Shown here piece by piece: positions 1 through 8,931 of a stretch of 64,000 nucleotides of DNA (position 1 is the first letter of the stretch; each line of letters opens with the position of its first letter). The position numbers and the translations under genes are program-made. This DNA is from Sinomonas mesophila. Lineage in GTDB: Bacteria > Actinomycetota > Actinomycetes > Actinomycetales > Micrococcaceae. Below the pieces are notes generated by a model. It saw only the letters and a list, made by a program, of their open reading frames with translations, searched no databases and was not told the DNA's origin. Location: contig NZ_MTIC01000003.1 in the NCBI RefSeq assembly GCF_001999765.1, positions 395,069 to 459,068 on the forward strand, given 5' to 3'.

Positions 1-2
1 TG

Positions 3-1499
3 TACGGGTTCGGCCTCGTCACCGCCTGCGCCGTGGGGCTCGCGGCCCTGCGCTTCGCGGACGCGGCGACGGCGGAGACGGCCCTGGTCCTGGGCGGCTC
101 GGCGCTCGTGGCCGTCTGGGCCCTGGCCCCGATCGCCGTCGCCGGCGTGGACCTCACGCTCGACCCCGCCCGCTTCGCGCCCTACCCGATCCCGCGCGGG
201 CAGCTGCTCGCGGGCCACGCGCTGGCGGCGCTCATCGGCGTGCCCGGCCTCTGTACGGCCCTCGTCCTCGCCGCGACGACGCTCACGTGGACACGGGGGC
301 TCGCGCCCTTCGCGGCCTCCGTGGCCGGCGCGGCCCTCGCCCTGGGCCTGTGCGTCGTCGTGAGCCGGCTGGTCGCGAGCCTCGCCTCGGAGCTCGCGGC
401 CTCACGCCGCTTCCGGGACGGCAGCAGCCTCGTCCTGCTTGTCCCGCTCGTGCTGCTCGCGCCCCTCGTGAGCCTCGCGCTGCCCGCGCTCTCCGATGTG
501 GCCGCCCTGGGCGGGGCCGCCGAGGTCCTCGTCTGGACGCCCCTCGGTGCAGCCTTCTCCGCCCCCGCCGACGCGGCCCAGGGCCTCGGGGCCACGGCCG
601 CCGCCAAGCTCGCCATCGCCGCCGCGTCCCTGGCGCTCGCAGCGTGGGCCTGGTCCGGGACCCTCGGACGGGCCCTTGTGCGTCCGAGCAGCGGCGGGCG
701 TGCGCGTGCGGCCCGGGGAGGCCGGGACGGGCTCGGGCTCTTCGCCCTCGTGCCCGCGACGGCCGCCGGCGCCGTGGCCGCGCGGAGCCTCGTCTACTGG
801 GTCCGCGACCCCCGCTACGGCGGCGGGCTCATCGTCGTCCCGCTCCTGCCCGTCGTCCTGTACGCTGCGTCCCTCGGCCAGGACGGCGGGGGCGGGCCGC
901 TCGCGGGGCCGTTCGCCCTGAGCGGCCCGCTCGTCGCGTTCGTCCTCGCGTGGAGCATCTCGGCCGACGTCTCCTACGACTCGACGGCCTTCGCCGGTCA
1001 CCTCGCCGCGGGCGTGCGCGGGCGCGATGACCGGTGGGGCCGGGCCCTCGCGCTCCTGGCGTTCGGGCTGCCGGTGACGCTCGTCGTCACGGCAGTGCCG
1101 TTCGCCGTCGCGGGGGAGTGGGCAACGTTCCCCGCGGTGCTCGGACTCGCGGTCGGCGTCCTGCTGAGCGGGACGGGCCTGTCCTCCGTCGTCTCCGCCC
1201 GCTACGCCGTCGCGGTGCCGCTGCCGGGGGAGAGCCCCTTCAAGAAGCCCGCGGGCAACATGGGCCTCACGATGGCCGTCCAATGCGGAGGGATGGTCCT
1301 CCTCTGCGTCCTCGCGGCTCCGGAGGTGGCCCTCACGGTGCTGGCGCTCGCGACGGGCGAGCCCGCCTACGGGTGGGCCTCGCTCGCCGTCGGCACCGTC
1401 CTCGGCGCGGCGCTCCTGGCCGGCGGAGCTGCCCTCGGCGGGCGCGTGCTCGACGCGCGGGGGCCCGAGCTCTACGCTTCCCTCGTGCGCGTGGCGTGA
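3..1499 (+). CDS. Multi-pass membrane protein, probable ABC-2-type exporter permease (5' partial)
   Basis: The reading frame is open to the left edge of the window, so the true start lies upstream; the first in-window GTG is at 33. About 500 residues are visible, nearly all in hydrophobic Ala/Leu/Val-rich segments (at least ten likely membrane spans) separated by short Arg-rich loops. The composition and the paired blocks of spans resemble the large permease subunits of actinobacterial ABC-2 exporters, but no ATPase motif is present and its partner ATPase would have to lie upstream. It ends 15 bases before nagB. Product name is an inference from topology; substrate unknown. Confidence 0.55.
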   Translation, partial: YGFGLVTACAVGLAALRFADAATAETALVLGGSALVAVWALAPIAVAGVDLTLDPARFAPYPIPRGQLLAGHALAALIGVPGLCTALVLAATTLTWTRGLAPFAASVAGAALALGLCVVVSRLVASLASELAASRRFRDGSSLVLLVPLVLLAPLVSLALPALSDVAALGGAAEVLVWTPLGAAFSAPADAAQGLGATAAAKLAIAAASLALAAWAWSGTLGRALVRPSSGGRARAARGGRDGLGLFALVPATAAGAVAARSLVYWVRDPRYGGGLIVVPLLPVVLYAASLGQDGGGGPLAGPFALSGPLVAFVLAWSISADVSYDSTAFAGHLAAGVRGRDDRWGRALALLAFGLPVTLVVTAVPFAVAGEWATFPAVLGLAVGVLLSGTGLSSVVSARYAVAVPLPGESPFKKPAGNMGLTMAVQCGGMVLLCVLAAPEVALTVLALATGEPAYGWASLAVGTVLGAALLAGGAALGGRVLDARGPELYASLVRVA

Positions 1500-1514
1500 C
1501 GAAGGGGGAAGGTC

Positions 1515-2297
1515 ATGGAAATCGTCATCCTCCGGGACACGCGCGAGGTGGGCCGCATGGCGGCCTCGGTGTTCGCGCGGCTCGTGCGCTCGCGGCCGGA
1601 CGCCGTGCTCGGCCTCGCGACGGGGTCCTCGCCGCAGCCCGTGTACGAGGAGCTCGCGCGCCTCGTGCGCGAGGAGGGGCTCGACTTCTCGCGCGCGACC
1701 GGCTTCGCGCTCGACGAGTACGTCGGGCTGCCGCCCGGACATCCCGAGTCCTACCGCGAGGTGATCCGGCGCGACTTCGCCGACCCCGTCGGGCTCGATC
1801 CCGCGCGCATGCACAGCCCGGACGGCGGCGCGGCGGACCTGCCCGCGGCGTGCGCGGCCTACGAGGACGAGATCCGGGCCGCGGGCGGCATCGACCTGCA
1901 GATCCTGGGCATCGGCACCGACGGGCACATCGGCTTCAACGAGCCAGGCTCCTCGCTCGCGTCCCGCACGCGGATCAAGACCCTCACCGAGCAGACCCGG
2001 CGGGACAACGCTCGCTTCTTCGGTTCGCCTGCCGAGGTTCCGCACCACGTCGTGACCCAGGGCGTCGGGACCATCATGGAGGCACGGCACGTCGTGCTCG
2101 TCGCCACCGGGGCGACGAAGGCCGAGGCCGTCCATGGGCTGGTCGAGGGGCCTGTCTCCGCGATGTGCGTCGCCTCGGTGCTCCAGTTCCATCCCCACGC
2201 GACGGTGATCACCGACAACGCCGCCGCGTCCTCCCTGAAGCTCGCCGACTACTACCGGCATGTCTACGACAACAAGCCGGACTGGCAGGAGCTCTGA
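1515..2297 (+). CDS. nagB: Glucosamine-6-phosphate deaminase NagB
   Basis: Converts glucosamine-6-phosphate to fructose-6-phosphate and ammonia in the cytoplasm, the last step of amino-sugar catabolism. The 260-residue length is normal for the family. Visible signatures are the sugar-phosphate loop GLATGSSPQPVYEEL near residue 36, the FALDEYVGL segment holding the catalytic Asp, and the GIGTDGHIGFNEPGS block with the catalytic His. ATG is preceded by a strong AAGGGGGAAGG ribosome site. It follows the membrane gene by 15 bases and may be cotranscribed. No nagA lies in the window. Confidence 0.95.
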   Translation: MEIVILRDTREVGRMAASVFARLVRSRPDAVLGLATGSSPQPVYEELARLVREEGLDFSRATGFALDEYVGLPPGHPESYREVIRRDFADPVGLDPARMHSPDGGAADLPAACAAYEDEIRAAGGIDLQILGIGTDGHIGFNEPGSSLASRTRIKTLTEQTRRDNARFFGSPAEVPHHVVTQGVGTIMEARHVVLVATGATKAEAVHGLVEGPVSAMCVASVLQFHPHATVITDNAAASSLKLADYYRHVYDNKPDWQEL

Positions 2298-2335
2298 CCC
2301 GGGACCCGTGAGGGCCGCGCGACTACCATGAGTCC

Positions 2336-2638
2336 ATGACCACGATGCCACCAGACCCCTTCGACTCCGATCCCCGAGACCCCTCCCGCGGCGGCTCGAC
2401 CGCCACGATCGAGCGCGAGGAGCTGCGCGAAGAGCTCGAGCCGGGCGACCGCGAACGCTTCTCGCACTACGTGCGCAAGGAGAAGATCATGGAGTCCGCC
2501 CTGACGGGCGAGCCCGTGATCGCCCTGTGCGGCAAGGTCTGGACGCCCGGTCGCGACCCCAAGAAGTTCCCCGTGTGCCCCACGTGCAAGGAGATCTACG
2601 AGGGCCTGCGCCCCGGCAGCGACGACGACAAGTCCTGA
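2336..2638 (+). CDS. DUF3039 family protein
   Basis: A 100-residue acidic, hydrophilic protein of the actinobacterial DUF3039 family. The conserved core runs from the segment RFSHYVRKEKIMES through ALCGKVWTPGRDPKKFP to CPTCKEIYEGL; the three cysteines (LCGK and CPTC) suggest metal binding, which is inference. Function is unknown. The ATG sits six bases after a TACCAT box (2324-2329), so the mRNA is probably leaderless. The MFS transporter gene begins immediately after its stop codon. Confidence 0.85.
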   Translation: MTTMPPDPFDSDPRDPSRGGSTATIEREELREELEPGDRERFSHYVRKEKIMESALTGEPVIALCGKVWTPGRDPKKFPVCPTCKEIYEGLRPGSDDDKS

Positions 2639-4126
2639 GTGCCACCCGTTCGCCGCGCCCGCGGGCGCGGCGCCGTCCCTGAGGAGGCCCCGGCGGACGC
2701 CGGACCGCGCGCCGGGCTGATGGCGCCCGCACGCCGGGCGCTCGTCGTCGGGCTCCTCGCGATCGTCACGTGCGGCGCGTTCGAGGCCATGGCCGTCACG
2801 ACGGCGATGCCGGTGGTGGCAGCCGAGCTCGGCGGGCAGGGGGCCTACGGGCTCGCGTTCTCGCTCTTCCTCACGGCCTCCATGGCCGCCACCGCGGCTG
2901 CCGGGCCCTGGTGCGACCTCCGCGGCGCCCGCCCCGCGCTCCTGACCGGACTCGGCCTCATGTGCGCCGGCCTCGTCCTCGGCGGGGCGGCGTCCGACTT
3001 CGCCGTGTTCACCCTCGGGCGCATGGTCTCGGGACTCGGCGCGGGCTTCATGATCGTCGCCGTTTATGTCGTCATCGGCCAGGTGCTGCCCTCGGCGCTC
3101 CAGCCCGTCATGTTCGGCTGGTTCTCCGCCGCCTGGGTCGTCCCGTCCCTCGTGGGGCCGTACGTCTCGGGCCTGCTCGCCCAGCACGTGAGCTGGCGCT
3201 GGCCCTTCCTCGGCGTCGTCCCGATCGTCGTGGCCGCCATGGCCCTCGTCTGGCCCCGCGTCCGCTCGCTCGGCCCGCCCGCCCCCGATGAGTCGTCTGG
3301 GTCCGGCTCGCCCACGGATGGACGACGGCGCGCCCTCCTCGGACTCGTGCTCGCCGCCGGAATTGCCGGGGCCCAGTGGGCGGCCGTGGCCGCGGCCGAC
3401 CCGACGTCGCCAGTGCGCGCAGCCGCGCCGGCGCTGCTCGCCGTCGTCGGCGTCGTGGGGGCCGCGCTCGCGGCGGGGGCCGCCCGGCGTCTCATCCTCC
3501 GCGGCACGTGGACCGCCCGGCGCGGGCTGCCGGCCGTCATGGCCGTGCGCGGGCTCATCACCTTCGCGTTCTTCGGTGCCGAGGCCTTCATCCCGCTCTT
3601 GCTCGTGGACCGGTACGGGCTCGAGCCCTCGATCGCCGGCCTCGCGCTCACCGGAGGCGCCCTCGGCTGGACCGCCGGCTCGTTCGCACAGGCCCGCGCC
3701 TGGCTCCCGCGGTCGGCCTACCTCGTGCTCGGGCCCGCCGCCGTCGCCGCGTGCCTCGCCGCTGTCGCCGCGTCCGTCGCCGCAGCCGCGCCCGCGTGGG
3801 CCATCCCGGCGGCGTGGGTCCTCGCCGGCGCGGGGATGGGCCTGGCCATGTCCACGACCTCCGTGGCGATGCTGGACCTCAGCGACGCGGCCGAGCGCGG
3901 GAGGAATTCGGCCAGCCTCCAGTTGGCCGATATGCTCGGTGGAGTGATTGGAACCGCCGGCGCCGGAAGCCTCTATGCCCTGCTGCTTGACGCCTCACGC
4001 ACTCCCGGGGCCCTCGGGTTCGCCCTCCTGACCGGGGTCCTGGCGGTTCCCGCCCTCGTCGGCGCGTTCGCCGGCACGCGCACGCACGCGCCGTCGTCCG
4101 CCGACCGGAAGGCCCCCCGCGCATGA
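2639..4126 (+). CDS. MFS transporter (drug/metabolite efflux type)
   Basis: A 495-residue major facilitator with about 14 hydrophobic segments, resembling the DHA2/EmrB-like exporters of Actinobacteria. The loop after the second span carries a variant of the MFS motif A region (WCDLRGARPALL), and the segment GRMVSGLGAGFMIVAVY matches the fourth-span motif. The start is uncertain: GTG 2639 directly follows the DUF3039 stop codon (translational coupling), giving a 27-residue Arg/Pro-rich leader, while ATG 2720 would begin just before the first span; neither has a clear ribosome site. The end overlaps the helicase start by four bases (ATGA). Substrate unknown. Confidence 0.85.
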   Translation: MPPVRRARGRGAVPEEAPADAGPRAGLMAPARRALVVGLLAIVTCGAFEAMAVTTAMPVVAAELGGQGAYGLAFSLFLTASMAATAAAGPWCDLRGARPALLTGLGLMCAGLVLGGAASDFAVFTLGRMVSGLGAGFMIVAVYVVIGQVLPSALQPVMFGWFSAAWVVPSLVGPYVSGLLAQHVSWRWPFLGVVPIVVAAMALVWPRVRSLGPPAPDESSGSGSPTDGRRRALLGLVLAAGIAGAQWAAVAAADPTSPVRAAAPALLAVVGVVGAALAAGAARRLILRGTWTARRGLPAVMAVRGLITFAFFGAEAFIPLLLVDRYGLEPSIAGLALTGGALGWTAGSFAQARAWLPRSAYLVLGPAAVAACLAAVAASVAAAAPAWAIPAAWVLAGAGMGLAMSTTSVAMLDLSDAAERGRNSASLQLADMLGGVIGTAGAGSLYALLLDASRTPGALGFALLTGVLAVPALVGAFAGTRTHAPSSADRKAPRA

Positions 4127-5910
4127 CGGACACCCTCTTCGGCGGGCCTGCCCCACCTTCTTTGCCCCCTGCATATCCCGAGCGCGCCGCCTGGGGCACC
4201 GCCCCCAAGCTCCGCGCGTGGCAGCAGGAGGCCCTCGACAAGTACCTCGCCCTCGCCCCGCGCGACTACCTCGCCGTCGCGACGCCGGGCGCCGGCAAGA
4301 CGACGTTCGCGCTCCGGGTCGCGTCGACCCTCATCGAGCGCGGCGTCGTCAACCGAGTCACGATCGTCGCCCCGACCGACCACCTCAAGCGGCAGTGGGC
4401 CGACGCCGCTGCGCGCGTCGGGATCGCGATCGACCCCAACTTCAAGAACTCCGACGGCCAGCACGGGCGTGGCTTCATGGGCGTCGCGGTCACGTACGCC
4501 CAGGTCGCGAGCAAGCCGCTCCTGCACCGCGCCAAGACGGAGGCCGCACGCACCCTCGTGATCCTCGACGAGATCCACCATGGCGGCGAGTCGCTCTCGT
4601 GGGGCGACGGGCTCCGCGAGGCCTTCGACCCCGCCGTCCGCCGCCTCGCCCTGACGGGAACCCCGTTCCGCTCCGACACCTCGCCGATCCCGTTCGTGGA
4701 CTACGCCGAGGACAAGGACGGGATCCGGCGCTCGAAGGCCGACTACACCTACGGCTACGGGCAGGCGCTGCGCGACCACGTCGTGCGGCCCGTCATCTTC
4801 ATGGCCTACTCGGGCCAGATGCGCTGGCGCACGAGCGCGGGCGAGGAGATGGCCGCCTCCCTCGGCGAGGCCGCGGTGACCAAGGATGTCACGGCCCAGG
4901 CTTGGCGCACCGCGCTCAACCCGCAGGGGGAGTGGATCCCGGCCGTGCTCGCCGCGGCGGACCGGCGGCTCACCGAGGTGCGCCGCTCCGTCCCCGACGC
5001 CGGCGGCCTCGTCATCGCGACCGACCACGAGGACGCGCGCGCCTACGCGGGGCTCCTGAAGAAGATCACGGGCCAGTCGCCGTCGGTCATCCTCTCCGAC
5101 GACGCGAAGGCGTCGGGCAAGATCGAGGAGTTCGCCGAAGGGCAGCAGCGCTGGATGGTCGCGGTGCGCATGGTGTCCGAGGGCGTCGACGTGCCCCGTC
5201 TCGCCGTGGGCGTCTACGCGACGTCGACCTCGACCCCGCTGTTCTTCGCCCAGGCCGTGGGCCGCTTCGTGCGCGCACGACGGCGGGGGGAGACGGCGTC
5301 GGTCTTCCTGCCGTCGGTGCCGCAGCTCACCGTCCTCGCCAACACGATGGAGGCCGAGCGCGACCACGCGCTGGACCGCCCCGTCAACGACGAGGACGGG
5401 CTCATGGACCTCGAAGAGTCGCTCATCGACGAGGCCAACCGCGAGGAGAAGGCCTCCGACACGCTCACGAAGGGCAAGTACGAGGCGCTCGAGTCGCAGG
5501 CGGCGTTCGACAGGGTCCTGTTCGACGGCGGCGAGTTCGGCACGGGCGGCGAGGTCGGCTCCGACGAGGAGCTCGACTTCCTCGGCATCCCCGGCCTCCT
5601 CGACGCGGACCAGGTGGCCACGCTCCTGCGGCAGCGGCAGCAGGAGCAGGTGTCGCGGCGGAGCAAGCGGCCGACGTCCTCCGCAACGTCCTCCCCGTCG
5701 GGAGTGCCCGACCACCGCCTCCTCATGGACCTGCGGAACGAGCTCGCCAGGAACGTCTCGGCGTGGAGCGCCCGGACCGGCACGCCGCACGGCATGGTGC
5801 ACAACAAGCTGCGCGAGCTGTGCGGCGGGCCCGCCGTCGCGCAGGCGAGCGAGGAGCAGCTTCAGGCGCGGCTCGCCAAGCTCCGGGACTGGTTCGTCGG
5901 CCGCACCTGA
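4123..5910 (+). CDS. DExH-box superfamily 2 helicase
   Basis: A 595-residue cytoplasmic SF2 ATPase. Walker A ATPGAGKTTF is at about residues 53-62, Walker B is DEIH at about 149-152, motif III is LTGTPFRSD, and the second RecA domain carries VRMVSEGVDVPR and the motif VI arginine segment QAVGRFVRARRR near residue 376. The overall order resembles type III restriction-like or phage-type DEAD helicases, but no methylase or nuclease partner is adjacent, so a restriction role is not supported. The C-terminal 130 residues (acidic linker, then a basic helical region) are not recognised. ATG overlaps the stop codon of the MFS gene. Confidence 0.88.
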   Translation: MTDTLFGGPAPPSLPPAYPERAAWGTAPKLRAWQQEALDKYLALAPRDYLAVATPGAGKTTFALRVASTLIERGVVNRVTIVAPTDHLKRQWADAAARVGIAIDPNFKNSDGQHGRGFMGVAVTYAQVASKPLLHRAKTEAARTLVILDEIHHGGESLSWGDGLREAFDPAVRRLALTGTPFRSDTSPIPFVDYAEDKDGIRRSKADYTYGYGQALRDHVVRPVIFMAYSGQMRWRTSAGEEMAASLGEAAVTKDVTAQAWRTALNPQGEWIPAVLAAADRRLTEVRRSVPDAGGLVIATDHEDARAYAGLLKKITGQSPSVILSDDAKASGKIEEFAEGQQRWMVAVRMVSEGVDVPRLAVGVYATSTSTPLFFAQAVGRFVRARRRGETASVFLPSVPQLTVLANTMEAERDHALDRPVNDEDGLMDLEESLIDEANREEKASDTLTKGKYEALESQAAFDRVLFDGGEFGTGGEVGSDEELDFLGIPGLLDADQVATLLRQRQQEQVSRRSKRPTSSATSSPSGVPDHRLLMDLRNELARNVSAWSARTGTPHGMVHNKLRELCGGPAVAQASEEQLQARLAKLRDWFVGRT

Positions 5911-5930
5911 GCCGCCCCCCGTCCGCCCAC

Positions 5931-5970
5931 GTTGCGGGGTCACCTCCCTGCGTTGCGGGGTCACCTCGGG
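5931..5970 (+). repeat. 21-base tandem repeat, two units (family B)
   Basis: Two near-identical units, CGTTGCGGGGTCACCTCCC(TG) and CGTTGCGGGGTCACCTCGGG, between the helicase stop and nicotinamidase. The same unit occurs in opposite orientation at 6588-6629 and 49325-49409. It ends ten bases before the -10 box of the next gene. Confidence 0.75.
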
Positions 5971-5992
5971 GCTTCTGCGCGAGAATGGACGT

Positions 5993-6580
5993 ATGGCATC
6001 CCGAGCGCTCGTGATCGTCGACGTCCAGAACGACTTCTGCGAGGGCGGCAGCCTCGCCGTCGACGGCGGCGGGGCGGTGGCCTCCCGGCTCACCGCATTC
6101 CTCGCCGACCACGCGCGTGACTACAACGCCATCGTGACGACGCAGGACTGGCACGTCGACCCCGGCAGCCACTTCTCGGCACAGCCTGACTTCGTCGACT
6201 CGTGGCCTCCGCACTGCGTCGCCGGCACCGAGGGTGCCGCGTTCCACCCGAACCTCGAGACGGATCAGGTGGACGCCATGTTCCGCAAGGGCCAGCACGC
6301 AGCTGCCTATTCGGGATTCGAGGGCAGGCTCGCATCGCCCGAGGACGTCCTCGGCGCCTCCGAGAATGCTGCGTCCTTGGACGAGTGGCTCCGGGCCGAG
6401 GGGATCGACGCTCTCGACGTCACCGGCATCGCGACCGACTACTGCGTCAAGGCGACGGCGGTCGACGCTGCGCATGCCGGCTACTCGACTCGTGTGCTCA
6501 CCGGGCTGTGCGCAGGGATCGCGGACGACCTTGAGCCCACCTACCGCGATCTGGAGAAGGCAGGAGTCGTCCTGGCCTGA
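5993..6580 (+). CDS. pncA: Nicotinamidase / isochorismatase-family amidase PncA
   Basis: Hydrolyses nicotinamide to nicotinic acid in NAD salvage. At 195 residues it is the usual PncA size. The N-terminal VIVDVQNDFCEGGSL carries the catalytic Asp and metal-binding surroundings, TTQDWHVDPGSHFS the metal-binding Asp/His residues, and VTGIATDYCVKATAVDA the nucleophilic Cys. The ATG lies six bases after a GAGAAT box (5981-5986), suggesting a leaderless transcript. It converges on pncB, which uses its product: a two-gene salvage module. Confidence 0.93.
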   Translation: MASRALVIVDVQNDFCEGGSLAVDGGGAVASRLTAFLADHARDYNAIVTTQDWHVDPGSHFSAQPDFVDSWPPHCVAGTEGAAFHPNLETDQVDAMFRKGQHAAAYSGFEGRLASPEDVLGASENAASLDEWLRAEGIDALDVTGIATDYCVKATAVDAAHAGYSTRVLTGLCAGIADDLEPTYRDLEKAGVVLA

Positions 6581-6587
6581 GCCCGGC

Positions 6588-6629
6588 TCGCAGGGAGGTG
6601 ACCCCGGGTCGCAGGGAGATGACCCCGGG
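6588..6629 (-). repeat. 21-base tandem repeat, two units, inverted (family B)
   Basis: Two copies of the family B unit (plus-strand reading TCGCAGGGAGGTGACCCCGG, then the same with one change) between the convergent genes pncA and pncB. They run directly into the pncB stop codon at 6630-6632. With the copy at 5931-5970 they flank pncA as an inverted pair. Confidence 0.75.
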
Positions 6630-7958
6630 TCAGGCGTCCTCGTAGAGGGTCGGGATCGCGGGCTCTCCGCGGTGCATGCGGTGCACCGACGCGGGCAGCT
6701 CGGCGAGGGAGGCCGCGTGCCGGGCCCGGGCCCGCTCGACGCCCTCGGGCCCGGTCCAGCCCGGCTTGAGGTCCCCGTCGACGATGAAATGCTCGAGCAG
6801 CGGCCGGTCGTTGCCGTCGTCCTCCGGGCGGCGCCCGATCCCGACGACCTCGGCGCTCGCGACGCCGCGCCCGTCGAGCCGGCGCAGCGCGTACTTGCGC
6901 CCGCCCATGCTCACCTTGTTCTTGGCGGCCTTCGCGACGGAGACGAACTCGCCGTCGTCATCCGTGCGGCTCACGAGCTTGTAGACCATCGACGCCGTCG
7001 GCGCCCCCGACCCCGTCACGAGCGCGGTGCCGACGCCGTAGGCGTCCACGGGCGCCGACTGCAGCGCCGCGATCGCGTACTCGTCGAGGTCGGACGTGAC
7101 CACGATGCGCGTGTTGACGTTGCCGAGGTCGTCGAGGAGGGCCCGGACCCAATGCGCCTGCTCGATGAGGTCCCCCGAGTCGAGCCGCACTGCTCCGAGC
7201 CCGTCCCCGGCGATCTCGACGGCCGTGCGGACGGCCGTCTCGACGTCGTACGTGTCCACGAGGAGCGAGGTGCCGGCGCCCATCGAGCTGACCTGCGCCT
7301 CGAAGGCGTCCCGCTCGGTGTCGTGCAGGAGCGTGAACGAGTGCGCGGCCGTTCCGACGGTCTTGATCCCGTAGCGCAGGCCCGCGGCGAGGTTCGACGT
7401 GCTCGAGAAGCCCGCGATGACGGCGGCGCGGGCCGCGGCGACGGCAGACTCGTCGTGGGTGCGGCGCGAGCCCATCTCGATGCACGGCCGGCCGCCGGCC
7501 GCCGTCGTCATGCGCGAGGCCGCCGAGGCGATGGCCGAGTCGTGGTTGAGCACGGAGAGGATGTACGTCTCGAGGATGCATGCCTCGGCGAACGTGGACT
7601 CGACGATGAGGACCGGCGAGTTCGGGAAGTACGCCTCGCCCTCGGCGTAGCCGAACACGTTCCCGGAGAAGCGGTAGTCCGCGAGCCAGTCGAGCGTCTC
7701 GCGGTTGACGACCTGTGTGCGCTCGAGGAAGGACAGCTCCTCGTCGGTGAAGCGGAACTTCATGATGCCCTCGAGGACGCGGCCCGTCCCGCCCACGACC
7801 CCGTACCGGCGCCCGTCCGGGAGGCGGCGCGCGAAGGCCTCGAAGACGCACCGGCGGTGCGCGGCCCCCGAGTGGAGCGACGCCTGGAGCATCGTGAGCT
7901 CGTAGTGGTCCGTGAAGAGCGACGTGCGGGGCTGGTCCCAGAGGCTCATGTCAGTCAC
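6630..7958 (-). CDS. pncB: Nicotinate phosphoribosyltransferase PncB
   Basis: Joins nicotinic acid and PRPP to give nicotinate mononucleotide, the step after nicotinamidase. About 442 residues, normal for the type. Visible landmarks are the N-terminal SLFTDHYELTMLQASLHSG, the TYDVETAV segment, VRLDSGDL and VTSDLDEYAI of the phosphate-binding barrel, and VDAYGVGTALVTGSGAP. GTG 7958 is chosen because a TAGAGT box (7966-7971 complement) lies seven bases upstream, fitting a leaderless start; ATG 7949 is the alternative. It is divergent from clpS across a 78-base region holding a direct repeat. Confidence 0.93.
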   Translation of the reverse strand: MTDMSLWDQPRTSLFTDHYELTMLQASLHSGAAHRRCVFEAFARRLPDGRRYGVVGGTGRVLEGIMKFRFTDEELSFLERTQVVNRETLDWLADYRFSGNVFGYAEGEAYFPNSPVLIVESTFAEACILETYILSVLNHDSAIASAASRMTTAAGGRPCIEMGSRRTHDESAVAAARAAVIAGFSSTSNLAAGLRYGIKTVGTAAHSFTLLHDTERDAFEAQVSSMGAGTSLLVDTYDVETAVRTAVEIAGDGLGAVRLDSGDLIEQAHWVRALLDDLGNVNTRIVVTSDLDEYAIAALQSAPVDAYGVGTALVTGSGAPTASMVYKLVSRTDDDGEFVSVAKAAKNKVSMGGRKYALRRLDGRGVASAEVVGIGRRPEDDGNDRPLLEHFIVDGDLKPGWTGPEGVERARARHAASLAELPASVHRMHRGEPAIPTLYEDA

Positions 7959-7983
7959 GCGCTTCACTCTAGCGGCCCGCCGC

Positions 7984-8023
7984 GGCGCCGGTGCCCTTGC
8001 CGGAAGGCGCCGGTGCCCCTGCC
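7984..8023. repeat. 18-base direct repeat between divergent pncB and clpS promoters
   Basis: GGCGCCGGTGCCCTTGCC at 7984-8001 is repeated with one change at 8006-8023. The period is 22 bases, about two helical turns. The copies fill the space between the pncB -10 box (7966-7971, complement) and the clpS -10 box (8024-8029). They could be tandem regulator sites; no regulator is assigned. Confidence 0.5.
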
Positions 8024-8036
8024 TAGAATGGAGCGC

Positions 8037-8354
8037 ATGAGCATGAGCGTCGCCACTGAGCCCTCGCAGGAGGTCGCGGGCCAGACAGTCCCGGACCCCA
8101 CGGCAGCGCGGCAGACGCCGTGGAATCTCATCGTCTGGAACGACCCCGTCAACCTCATGAGCTATGTCAGCTATGTGTTCCAGACTTACTTCGGCTTCTC
8201 CGAGGCCAAGGCGGACGCCCTCATGATGCAGGTCCACACCGAGGGCCGATCGGTCGTGACGCAGGGCTCGAAGGAGTCGGTCGAGCAGCACGTGGTCGCG
8301 ATGCACACCTATGGCCTGTGGGCCACGATCGAGAGGTCCGGCGAGGATGGCTGA
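8037..8354 (+). CDS. clpS: ATP-dependent Clp protease adaptor ClpS
   Basis: Delivers N-degron substrates to ClpC/ClpP. The 105-residue protein has the ClpS core: TPWNLIVWNDPVNLMSYV near the start (the N-end-rule pocket region), then a helical segment ending VEQHVVAMHTYGLWATIER. ATG 8037 lies seven bases after TAGAAT (8024-8029), giving a leaderless mRNA; an in-frame ATG at 8028 overlaps that box and is unlikely. Its stop overlaps the next gene by eight bases, starting the clpS-DUF2017-murI-MBL operon conserved in Actinobacteria. Confidence 0.95.
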   Translation: MSMSVATEPSQEVAGQTVPDPTAARQTPWNLIVWNDPVNLMSYVSYVFQTYFGFSEAKADALMMQVHTEGRSVVTQGSKESVEQHVVAMHTYGLWATIERSGEDG

Positions 8355-8931
8355 TCCGTTCGTCTACGGCCTGCGAGGGATCACGGGGCGCCTGGAGGAC
8401 GCCGAGCGGGAACTCCTGCGCGGCCTGTTCAACGACGTCGTCGGCATGCTCGAGCCCGAGGAGGGCACGCACGCCGACCCGCTCGAGGCGCTCGTCGGGC
8501 TGAGCCCGAACGCGAGCGAGCCGGAGGACCCGGCGCTCGCGCGCCTCCTGCCCAACGCCGTCAAGGACGACGCCGAGGCCTCCCTCGAGTTCCGCCGGCT
8601 CACCGAGCGCTCCCTGCGCCAGGGCAAGGCCGGCGCCCTGCGCGCGGCAGCCCTCGGCCTCGACTCGGCGCACCTTGTGCTCGACGATGCCGCGGCGGGC
8701 CACTGGTCGACGGCGCTGAACGACGTGCGCCTCGTCCTCGCCGAGCGCCTCGGGATCCGCTCGGAGGACGACGCCGAGAGGATCCACGCGAAGACCGACT
8801 GGTCCGAGGCGGAGGACGTCGAGACCTACCTCGCGCTCGTGTACAACTTCGTCACGTGGCTCCAGACGACGCTCATCGAGGCGATGCTCGACGCTCACCG
8901 CGTGCGCTCGGAAGGGAGCGGCAATGAGTGA
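8347..8931 (+). CDS. DUF2017 family protein
   Basis: A 194-residue soluble acidic protein, usually found between clpS and murI in Actinobacteria. Helical segments such as [20 protein letters not shown] at the N-terminus and [19 protein letters not shown] near the C-terminus are characteristic. Its function is not established; constant linkage with clpS suggests a protein-turnover role (inference). It overlaps clpS by eight bases (ATGGCTGA) and murI by eight bases (ATGAGTGA), so translation is coupled. Confidence 0.85.
   Translation: MADPFVYGLRGITGRLEDAERELLRGLFNDVVGMLEPEEGTHADPLEALVGLSPNASEPEDPALARLLPNAVKDDAEASLEFRRLTERSLRQGKAGALRAAALGLDSAHLVLDDAAAGHWSTALNDVRLVLAERLGIRSEDDAERIHAKTDWSEAEDVETYLALVYNFVTWLQTTLIEAMLDAHRVRSEGSGNE

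Noticed and set aside
402..2351. A 649-codon frame antisense to the first membrane gene and nagB
   Set aside because: Composition shadow: Arg/Gly/Glu-rich, no domain, and it covers the well-supported nagB.
4123..5910. Type III restriction or defence role for the DExH helicase
   Set aside because: No methylase, nuclease or other defence gene is adjacent; neighbours are MFS and nicotinamidase genes.
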